Shown one piece after another: positions 31,450 through 40,574 of a stretch of 64,000 nucleotides of DNA (its first letter is position 1; every line of letters begins with the position of its first letter). This stretch comes from Cephalotus follicularis (taxonomy: Eukaryota > Streptophyta > Magnoliopsida > Oxalidales > Cephalotaceae), in the NCBI GenBank assembly GCA_001972305.1, contig BDDD01000041.1:124001-188000 (forward strand), written 5' to 3'. Position numbers and translations under genes: made by a program. Under the pieces are notes generated by a model that saw only the letters and a list, made by a program, of their open reading frames with translations, did not search any database and was not told where the DNA came from.

Positions 31450-32900
31450 TATTTAGCATAAAAATGTGTTGTTTTTAATGATTTATTTGTGATGTTTTTA
31501 TGTTTGGAATATACTATTTTGGTTGTGTCATGTTGATTTTCAGGTACAAGAGCTAAATGACCAAAGTGCAAGAATACTACCCAAAATTGTGCAAATTGGA
31601 GCTTGAAAGTGTAAAGATTGAAGAATTGACAAATTCTGCAGAAACAGAGCAAAACACGTCGATGTTTATCATAAGGATCGATGCCTTTTCTGGGTTTGCA
31701 TTAAACGCATCGATGTCTTTTGTTAGGGATCGATGTCTTTTCTGGGATTGCAATTTACCTTCAAGAGCTATGAAAAAGACATCGACGTCTTTCATCAAAA
31801 GGATCGACGTCTTTGTGCAAATTCGACCTGTAACTTTTGGATCAAAACACGTCGACGTCTTTCATCAAAAGGATCGATGTCCATTACGCGCATCTCAGCA
31901 AAACGTGATTTTTTTTACAAAAGACGTCGACCTTCAACCAAAGGCTTCGACGCCTTCTTCTGCAGCAGAAATAGAAAGTTAGATCTTTTTTACCAGATTT
32001 TGTAACTAGGATTGATTTATTTCCATTTTTGATCAGTTTTGTAGTATAAAAATAATGCAATGCCGGCCAAATTAAAGAGAGAGTGTGTAGAGGCTGGTAG
32101 AAACCCTATTTTTCTTCTTTATCAATTTTAGTTTGTTTCACAATGTTTAGTAGCTAAGCTTTTCAAGGTTTTGGGGAAGAACAAAGCCTAGATTGTTATT
32201 GTTTCAATTCTATCAATAAAAATCCATGAATATTTGATTTGTTCTTCAATATTTCTGCCTTCGCACACACTTTGTCTGTCTGATTAAAATCCACAAACAT
32301 CTTGTCGGTGAAGCTGAAAGTTGGTGAATAAATGGTGCTTAATTCAATCAACGGAGTCTACTCATACGATTTGTCACAACGAACACACTTCGTATAGACC
32401 TAGCATGTCTACTCATACGTCTTGCCGCCGTTGCCGTACTTCGTATCGACCTAGCATGTCTACTCATACGTCTTGTCATCACCGTCGCACTCCGTATACA
32501 CTTAGCTGCCGCTGGTTATCAAGGTACGATCATTTAACTAAATGGAATTGTTCAATACAATTTATGGTGAGTTTCTATACCCTAAAACCGCTTCTTAATT
32601 ATATATTTTCTTCACTTCTATTCATTGTTTTGATTTGTCTTAAAATTGCATGCTTTATTTCTTGGTATTTCGAATTATTTTAGTCTGTTATTTTATTTCC
32701 TTTATTACTTGCCCATTTTCAATTGTTTTATTATTTTTGCATAATTAGGAGTAGTTTTTGATAGTTTAGCTTAAATTTGGTATACTTCGCTTAGGTTGGA
32801 TAAATTACAATTAGTTTAACGTTTCCCTGCGTTCGACCCGTTACTGCATGATCCGTACACTTGCGGCTATAAATTTTAAAACATTCTTTTACAGTGAACA
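31450..32900 (+). repeat. 3' LTR of the gag-protease Gypsy element, with about 312 extra bases
   Basis: Matches 27007-28145 closely except that it starts TA in place of TG and has an extra block at about 32218-32530 with three 51-base tandem repeats. Confidence 0.9.
32357..32509 (+). repeat. Three 51-base tandem repeats
   Basis: Each unit starts CTACTCATACG(A/T)(C/T)TTG and ends near CCTAGCATGT. The middles vary, with CpG-rich words such as GCCGCCGTTGCCGTAC. They lie in the 3' LTR only and are absent from the 5' LTR. Confidence 0.85.
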
Positions 32901-32905
32901 CTTTT

Positions 32906-33110
32906 GTAAGAAGAAAGGTCACATGAAGAAGGATTGTCTGAAGTACAAAACTTGGTTGGCCAAACATGAAAATACAGGTAACGATTCTTTGGCTCTAGTT
33001 TGTGAATCCAATCTATTGCAGCCCCATCTAGTTCATGGTATTTTTACAACTAACAATGATATCTAACAACGATTCTTTGGCCAAACATGAAAATACAACT
33101 AACAATGATA
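32906..33110 (+). pseudogene. Copia gag, zinc knuckle remainder
   Basis: Starts right after the duplicated CTTTT at 32901-32905. It holds the second Cys, GHM and the final Cys of the CCHC knuckle (CKKKGHMKKDC). A short local duplication follows: the words AACGATTCTTTGG and CTAACAATGATAT each occur twice within 33000-33110. Confidence 0.85.
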
Positions 33111-34536
33111 TTTTTACCATACAAGGGTTCATAAATCGGAGGAAGCCAAATAAGGATGAGTCGAAGCTCACAGTTGAAAATAATGAAAGTGTAGACGTAG
33201 AGTTCGTGGGAGATGTCAATTTAGTTTTGAATTTTGGTTTTAAATTGATGTTAAGAAATACTCTTTATGTACCATCCTTTATACAGAATATAATTTATGT
33301 TTCTTTGTTAGACAATCTTGGCTTTGAATTTGAAATAAAAAAAACTCTACAGTTAATCTCTTTTTCAATTCAAATATGGTTGGCCATTACACATTGTCTC
33401 GTGGACTATATAGAGTGTGTTTGACTCCTAATGATATCTATGTCTGTTATAATGTTAATAACATTGCATCTAAAAGACCCTTACCTAAGGAACAATCTTT
33501 CATGTTATGGTATAAAAGGCTTGGCCATATATCTATGGAAAGAATGGAAAGACTGATAAAGTATGACATCCTGCTTACTCTTGATTTCGGTGACCTAGAG
33601 TCATGTATAGATTGTTGTAGAGGTAAAATGACCAAGATAAGGAAGAAAACAACAATCCGAAGTTCTGATGTATTAGAAGTGATTCATACGGACATCAGTG
33701 GACCATATTCATCCACGTTATGCAGAAATTTTTATTTCCTTACATTCATTGATGACTATTCCTGATATGGTTATCTGTTCTTAATTAAGGAAAATGCTCA
33801 AGCTCTTGAGGAATTCAAGATCTTTCAGACTGAAGTTGAGAAACAGTTGGGAAAAGTCATCAAGGTGGTTAGATCTGATAGGTGTAGTGAGTATTATGGT
33901 AGACATGGCGATATTGGACAGCTTAAGGGACTGTTTGCCAAATACTTGGAGGATTCTGGGATAGTTGCTCAGTTTACTGTGCATGTAAGTCCTGAGCAAA
34001 ATGAAGTCGCTGAAAGATGTAACCGCACTCTTATGGAGATGATGAGAAGTATGATTAGTAGGACAAACTTACCTGAGCTTCTTTGGGGTGAAGCCTTGAA
34101 AACAATTCTTTACATTCTTAATAGAGTTCCAAGTAAATCCGTTGCACTTACTCCTTTCGAGTTATGGACTGGACGTAAACCTAGTCTTAACCATCTTAGA
34201 GTTTGGGGTTGTCCTACGGAGGTTAAATTGTATACTCCAAATTTAAATAAGTTGGATTCCAGATCTGTTCGTTGTTTCTTTGTTGGTTATCCAGATCATT
34301 CGAAGGGGTACCGTTTCTATAACTCATACGGAGGTACTAGAATTGTGAAGTCACAGACAACAAAGTTTTTAGAGTTCGATGTAGTCGAACTGGGTGATTG
34401 TTCTCAATCTATTGAAAATAATAGAGATCAAACGGTGACTGTGTCCTTTTCTTTACCTACTCAAATGAATGTTGAATATATTACACATGCAGTTGCACCT
34501 GTTAAAGTTCAGACACCTGTAATTAATGTTGTTTAG
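33111..34536 (+). pseudogene. Copia protease-flanking region and integrase (15.6-kb element)
   Basis: The stretch YVPSFIQNIIYVSLLDNLGF belongs to the region after protease. Integrase: MLWYKRLGHISMERMERL and ESCIDCCRGKMTK form the HHCC zinc site; VIHTDISGPYSS carries the first catalytic Asp; SDRCSEYYG the second; [19 protein letters not shown] the Glu block. [20 protein letters not shown] and the GKP box follow. A stop at about 33763 interrupts the core. Confidence 0.9.
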
Positions 34537-35613
34537 GAGCCTATTGCTGATGCTGCTCCTGAGGATATTCCTCAGACACAGGATGTTGTGGCAGAGGTTC
34601 CAGTCAGGAGATCGACTCGGGAGAGGAAATTAGCAATACTGCCTTGCTATGAGATCTATTTGGGAGAAAGTGATTACGATATCGGTTGCGTAATCAACTC
34701 ATTAACTTATTTGGATGTTGTTGTTAGTTTCAATCAGATTTGTGGCTGGATGCAATGAAAGATGAAATGCAGTCAATGAGAGACAATGGTGTTTGGGAAC
34801 TTATTGAATTGCCTGAAGGCTGCAAAACCTATTGGTTGTAAATGGGTTTATAAGACCAAAAAGGGTTCCGAAGAGAAGATTGAGAGGTTTAAAGGCAGAC
34901 TGGTAGCCAAATGATTTACACAGAGAGAGGGAATAGACTATAATGAACATTTCTCTCCAGTCTCTTCAAAGGACTCTCTCAGGGTAACTATGACATTAGT
35001 AGCTCATTTTGATTTGGAGTTACACCAGATGGATGTAAAAACCACATTCCTGAACTGTAATCTTGATGAGGAGGTCTATATGGTGCAGCCTGAGGGTTTT
35101 GCAGTTGATGGTAGTGATCATCTTGTTTGTACACTCAAGAAGTCTATATATGGTCTCAAACAAGCTTCAAGACAGTGGTACTTCAGGTTTGATGATGTTG
35201 TGACTTCTTGCGGTTTTAAAGAAAATCCGATGGATTAGTGTATATATCACAAGGTTAGTAGGAGCAAATTCATCATTCTTGTGCTCTACGTGGATGATAT
35301 CTTGTTGGCAAGCAATGATCTAGACACGCTACATATGACCAAACAAATGTTGTCTAGTGAGTTTGATATGAAGGACCTTGGTGATGCTTCTTTTGTTCTT
35401 GGATTCAGATTCATAGAGACCGTTCCCGCTGTTTGTTGAGTCTATCTCAAATGGCTTATATTGATCGGGTCTTGGAGAGATTTAGCATGCCAGATTACAA
35501 ATCAGGAAATGTTCCTGTTCTCAAAAGTGATAAGCTGAATTTGTTACAGTGTCCTAAAAATGATGTTGAAAAGGAAGTCATGAAGAAAGTGCCTCATTCT
35601 AGTGCAGTTGGGA
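34537..35613 (+). pseudogene. Copia reverse transcriptase (15.6-kb element)
   Basis: Readable blocks: MDVKTTFLNCNLDEEVYMVQ (about 35030), [18 protein letters not shown] (about 35130) and the catalytic LYVDDILLASND (about 35284). MKDLGDASFVLG and LSLSQMAYIDRVLERFSM follow. At least two stops (for example at 35236-35238) and a frameshift near 35405 break it. The sequence is cut at HSSAVG by the small hAT element. Confidence 0.9.
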
Positions 35614-36261
35614 TAGAGTTGCAAGTGGGCCGGTTCGAACCGTGAAACCAGCCCGAACCGGCTCGTGTGGTCCTTGAACCGTCCCTGCCCGTGTGCCACG
35701 TGGTAGACCCGTGGTTAAACCGGCCCTTGAGAGTGGTCCGGGCCGGTTCAGAGTTTTCAGAACCGTTGAACTGGACCGAACCGGACCGTGAACCGGAGAT
35801 AGACGTCAACGCCTATGGTACACGTCAACGCCAAAGACAGCCACACACAAAAGGATTCTCAAATTGAAATGGACGTTAACGCACAAGGCAAATGAAGTCA
35901 ACTCAAATGACATTACCGTCAACGTCATACATACGCATCAACGTGAATAAAGCAAAAATCGAACAGAAGCTTATGATGTCAACGCAAAGAACCAAAGGTG
36001 TCAACGCAAAGAACCAAAGGTGTCAACGCATAAGGAGATAGACGTCAACGCATATCATACACGTCAACGCCAATATGAACTGAACCGGCCCGGACCGGCC
36101 CGAACCGGCCCGCCTCGCTTACAGTTAAGGTTCACGGGCCTGTTCGGTTCTCACTTTTTAGCTCCATGAACCGGACCGGCCCGGACCGTGAGAAAAACGG
36201 TTCGCCGGTCCCGAACGGTCCGGGCCGCGGTTCAGCCCGGTCCGGACCACTTGCAACTCTA
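35614..36261. mobile_element. Non-autonomous hAT element with CGTCAACG-word array
   Basis: TIR TAGAGTTGCAAGTGG is perfect at both ends except for one adjacent base. The 8-base TSD AGTTGGGA (35606-35613 and 36262-36269) is diagnostic of hAT. Subterminal regions are packed with CCGG-containing words (GGCCGG, CCGGACC, GAACCGG). The middle (35800-36080) holds at least ten GTCAACG words. There is no transposase. It splits the RT/RNase H region of the host Copia. Confidence 0.95.
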
Positions 36262-36269
36262 AGTTGGGA

Positions 36270-36934
36270 GCATCATGTATGCTCAAGTATGTACTTGGCC
36301 GGATATTGCTTTTGCGGTAGGACTTCTTGGTAGGTATTAGTCTAATTATGGTCATGATCATTGGGTGGCTGTCAAGAAGGTTTTAAGATACTTGAAACGG
36401 ACAAGAGATTTTATGCTTACTTATAGGCGGGCTGAAGATCTACAGTTAGTGAGATTTTCAGAATCTGACTTTGCTGGTTGTCAAGATAACAGGAAATCCA
36501 CATCAGGTTATGTTTTTATGATGGCAGATAGAGCAGTATCTTGGAAAAGTGCAAAACAGGCATTGATTGCTTCTTCGACCATGCAGGCAGAGTTTGTAGC
36601 ATGCTATGGAGCGGCTACGCAAGCAGTTTGGTTCAAGAATTTTATGATGACATTCGTTGTTGTTGATTTTGTGTCTAGGTCTATCCAGTTGTACTGTGAT
36701 AACAGCTCTGCTGTGTTGTTCATTAATAATAATAAAAGTATCACAGGGTCTAAACACATAGAGATAAAGTACTTGACCATCAAGAAAAAGGTTAAGAATG
36801 GTGACGTTATAGCAAAGCATATAAGTACAGATGATATGGTTGCTGATCTCTTAACTAAATGCCTTAGTCCTTGTATTTTTGAGAGACACGTTGCTAGCAT
36901 GGGCTTGGTTGCATCATGGGATGCATTTATTTAG
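36270..36934 (+). pseudogene. Copia RNase H (15.6-kb element)
   Basis: After the hAT insertion the reading resumes with TWPDIAFAV (about 36296), AVKKVLRYLKRTRDF, FSESDFAGCQDNRKSTSGY, SWKSAKQALIASSTMQAEFV and LYCDNSSAVLFINNNKS. SKHIEIKYLTIKKKV and MVADLLTKCLSP close the domain. From 36365 this part is open to its natural stop at 36932-36934. The DxxG and catalytic Asp contexts of plant Copia RNase H are present. Confidence 0.9.
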
Positions 36935-37618
36935 TGGGAGTCAGTCATTTATTTTGCTCTAATTTGGTTTTCATCTGTACTATTTTATCTTTTGGTAATA
37001 TATCGGATTATATTGACTGTATTTTTGCAATCAATTAAGTTGAATAAATTTAGTTTTATTTCGACTACTTTGTTAAATACATTGGTGTTTTACATGTTGA
37101 CATGTCATATATATATCTGTTTAAAGTCTTGAGATATGTGTCAATCTTAAGCAAAGGCTGGGGCATTCAGTTATTGGCCTTAAAGGTATGTCTTATGACA
37201 CATAAAGATTATCACGTGAAATAAAATTAATACATACAGGTTCATTGAAATCATATAAATTTTCTCTAGTGTACCTGTGCCACGTAAGGAGAGAAAATTG
37301 GTGACCGACGAAAGATAACACATGAGGAACTATTGGTGTTATCAAATCGCCACACTACCATATTAAATCCATGTTAGTAGTGCTAAAGGCTCTTGTAACC
37401 ATGGAAGGTCCTGTATCGTTTAAAAGATACAATTATTGCCATGATTCAGAGTTTGAGGTTCTATGGTACAATATTGACTTTTGGAACAGTCTCTAGACCA
37501 ATATTTTTTTATGCGCGCAATACTTTAAAAACTTAGTTGGCATGTGTAATTGTTTTAATAAAATAAATATATCTATTTTTATTATTATGTAACAATTAAT
37601 ATAGCCCAAGTGGGAGAA
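36935..37618 (+). other. 3' non-coding region of the 15.6-kb Copia
   Basis: 684 bases between the RNase H stop and the 3' LTR. AT-rich with no open frame of note. It ends in the polypurine tract CCCAAGTGGGAGAA directly before the LTR. Confidence 0.75.
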
Positions 37619-37811
37619 TGTAAAAATATTTTCTTATGTGGGGTTATATTAATTGTGTATTTATTATTAAATAAAACCAGATTGACTATTGGTCTAATAA
37701 ATTAGGACATACATATTTCATTAAATCTTATATGGACTAGCTAGTGTGGGCTGTAATAAACTAATTAGGCTTTTGATGTGAGAACTCATTATATTACTAA
37801 TAAAGATTATA

Positions 37812-39990
37812 GGGTAAAGTACAAAAATGCGTCTAGGTTTTATATAAGATGACACTTTAACCACTCATGCTTTAATAATGACATAGAAACCACTGATCTG
37901 TTATAAGTCAGACATGTTGACACCTAACGTTAGTTGACCGTGCAAGACTCCGTTAGCCACGTCAGCAATCCACTTAAAACTATATTTAATGACCATTTTA
38001 CCCTCTTGGGTAAAGTACGAAAATACGCATAGGTTTTACATAAGATGACACTTTAACCACTCATGTTTTAATAAGGACACTTTGACACAAAAAATTACAC
38101 GTTGTTAACAACTGTTAAATTACATATGAAAAGACGTAAACACCATCATCAGTTAACTTGTCCTTAACCTTCAAATCCCTAAATACGATTCAAACTCAAC
38201 ACTACAAAAAAAAATCCATTGAAACTCTGAAAATCCCTAATAAAATCCACTAAAGCTCAATGCCGCCATAGTTTGCCGGATACTCATTAGCCGAATCTTT
38301 ATCTCACCTTCGCTCTCGATCAGTTTTTATATTCCTCTCTCTCTAGGTATTTTCTTTTTCTTTTTTCAGTTATAATTTTAGTCACATGAAAATACCTCTC
38401 AAGGCGCTCATGGGTTTTGACAAATGAGTCAGTGTACCTACTGATTGGTGCTAACTTTTCTCAGATTCAAATTTCTTCCATTTCAAGCGACTCTCTTTTT
38501 ATATAGGTAAATACTTTATTTCTTTCGTCTTTATTTTTTTTCTCTTTTATTAAATTCATTTTTTAATCTGATGATTTGAGTACTGTACTTGAAGTTTCAA
38601 ATGATATAGTCGAATTTGGATTGTTACTTATGGGCTTTTGTTTTGGAGCTTCAATGTGAGTTATATAATATTTTTGGATAAATTCATTTTGTTTTTTTCA
38701 TCTATATTTTTGGGTTATATTGCAGAATCGATATAGTCAAATGTTGTATGAATATCTTTAGATAAATTCAGTTTGTTTTTTCCTGTTATAATTCGGAGTT
38801 ATTTTTGGCATTTGTCTTAATTCATGTATTGTTTGGCTGGAAACAAGGAATTCAAGTGTATTGGACTTCGGAATGAGTTGATGGGTTGTGTTTAGTTTAA
38901 TTTTTAGAAATATGGTGATTATGACTATTGAAAATAAAAGGAAAATGAAACTGTGCTTGTATTTATATTAGATTCATGTGATTATGCAAGCATGTTGCAT
39001 GGTGACTATGTCTTTGTGTTGATTGATATTCTATTTACTGGGTTATGTAAAATCTGAATATTGGTATGTTAGAGATTGAGAAATTGGGTCTTGATATAAA
39101 CTCATGATGTTTATATCATTTGAGTATAACAAATTAACATGAAAAAATTAATTTGATGCGAAACTAATTATATATAAGCAATACCTAATTTATTTGGATC
39201 ATTTCTACGTATCTACATGTTTATTTACTACACTGTCTGTGTTTTTTGTTTCTATCTCTGCTTTCAAGTGCCTATAAAATCCCTTCATATCTCAATATTG
39301 TTTATTTTGTTTAATTTTGATATACTCATTTCAATATTAATTTCCTTGATCTATTTAATTTTCTTGGTTTGTTCAATTTCTTTGCTTTGTTTAATTTCTC
39401 AACATATCCATTTTGTTGCTACTTAATTTTTCTTTGATTCAATCTTTGGAAACTGAAATTGTTTAAATTTTGAAAATCTTGGAAAAGAGATGAAGAACAG
39501 GAGAAGGAATGAAGAGCATCAACAAAAAAAAAAAAATTGATTATGCAGAGATGAACAAGCACCAACGTTTTTAAGTTCCCCAAAAATATATAGTTTCGGC
39601 TACTGACTTGATAGATATACCAGTATTCAGTTATAAAGAGGGTAAAATGGTCATTAAATATAGTTTTAAGTGGATTACTGACGTGGCTAACGGAGTCTTG
39701 CACGGTCAACTAACGTTAGGTGTCAACATGTCTGACTTATAACAGATCACTGGTTTCTATGTCCTTATTAAAACATGAGTGGTTAAAGTGTCTTCCTATA
39801 TAAAACCTAGACGTATTTTCGTACTTTACTCATTAAGGACAAGTTAACTGATGAGGGTGTTTGCGTCTTTTCATCTGTAATTTAACAGTTGTTAACGACG
39901 TGTAATTTTGTGTCAAAGTGTCCTTATTAAAACATGAGTGGTTAAAGTGTCTTCTTATGTAAAACTTAGGCATATTTTTGTACTTTACCC
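37812..39990. mobile_element. Mutator-like element with interlocked double TIRs, in the Copia 3' LTR
   Basis: The 9-base TSD AAGATTATA (37803-37811, 39991-39999) and ends GGGTAAAGTAC...GTACTTTACCC indicate a Mutator-like element. The left end has two related repeats in the same direction: A (37812-38007) and B (38008-38166). The right end has the inverse of A (about 39637-39831) followed by the inverse of B (about 39834-39990). A and B share about their first 70 bases and then differ. A simple nested structure would give the opposite order on the right. No transposase is present. The core (38167-39636) is described separately. Confidence 0.9.
38167..39636. other. Non-coding core of the Mutator-like element, possibly captured gene leader
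   Basis: About 1.47 kb. The left part looks like a plant 5' UTR/exon with a splice-like junction (TCTCTCTCTAG then GTATTTTC, about 38346) and T-rich intron-like stretches. No protein domain is recognised and no transposase is present. Captured host DNA (Pack-MULE) is possible but unproven. Confidence 0.4.
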
Positions 39991-40294
39991 AAGATTATAA
40001 CATAGATAGGTCTCCTCTCTTAACCCTAATCTTGACATAAGAGAAAACACACATACAAAGAAAAGAGAGAACAACTATTGTTCTTCTTTCTGCGTTACGG
40101 TGTCTCATCGAGCCAGTATTCTAGGGAATTAAGAGCGTTGTACCTTATTTAATCAGGATCACTACAGATTTCAACTACTTATCATGGATCCTAAACAAGT
40201 TACGATGTTTATTATTGTTACTTCAGTATTTCTCTTCTGTCTAAGACGATCTTAGGGATTGATAAATTGATCAGGTATTCAATTTTATCTTACA

Positions 40295-40574
40295 TTAACT
40301 ACAAAAGATAATCATCGTAGACAAAGTTGGATTTGGCATTTAAAGTTTGTGGCACAGTGTTGTTTGTCCAATCATAGAATCCGATTTTGGGATCTCTATG
40401 TTGTGGTTCCGACTAGTCCGGATTACCTCTTTATAGGGTTTTGTTACAATTTACTGTGATATTTTATGTTAGTGTTAACAACCATCAAGACGATTATCAA
40501 CTTGTCCGATTGTTATATTATTGACTTGTCTGGGTTTTACTTAAATGATATTGTCTTTTTATTCAAAAAAAAAA
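40295..40574 (+). mobile_element. Right part of the poly(A)-ended retrosequence split by the Copia
   Basis: From the duplicated TTAAC to an A-run at about 40565-40574, preceded by GATATTGTCTTTTTATTC. It is the continuation of the sequence ending at 24653 and would have been a single retrosequence before the Copia arrived. Identity unknown; LINE 3' end is the best guess. Confidence 0.4.

Larger units (their letters stand above)
27007..32900 (+). mobile_element. Gypsy-type element with gag-protease only, inside the Copia gag
   Basis: LTRs are at 27007-28145 (1139 bases, TGTTTAGCATAA...CAGTGAACA) and 31450-32900. TSD CTTTT is at 27002-27006 and 32901-32905. The primer-binding site region TGGCGCCGTTGCCGGGGAA (28152-28170) is the form found in plant Athila/Tat-type Gypsy elements. 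AAGTATGGGGG (about 31435-31445) is the polypurine tract. Only gag and protease lie inside; RT, RNase H and integrase are absent. It is non-autonomous and depended on another element's polymerase. Confidence 0.93.
24654..40294 (+). mobile_element. Copia LTR retrotransposon carrying three nested insertions
   Basis: LTRs lie at 24654-25140 (487 bases, TGTAAGAATATTTT...TTACA) and 37619-40294 (488 bases once its Mutator-like insertion and 9-base TSD are removed). TSD TTAAC is at 24649-24653 and 40295-40299. The primer-binding site TGGTATCAGAG starts at 25143, and the polypurine tract CCCAAGTGGGAGAA precedes 37619. Internal order is gag, integrase, RT, RNase H. Insertions are a Gypsy in gag, an hAT in RT/RNase H and a Mutator-like element in the 3' LTR. 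Coding is broken by stops throughout. Confidence 0.95.

Noticed and set aside
32357..32509. CRISPR-like spaced repeats
   Set aside because: Units are directly adjacent 51-base tandem repeats in a plant LTR, without spacers of constant length and without cas genes.
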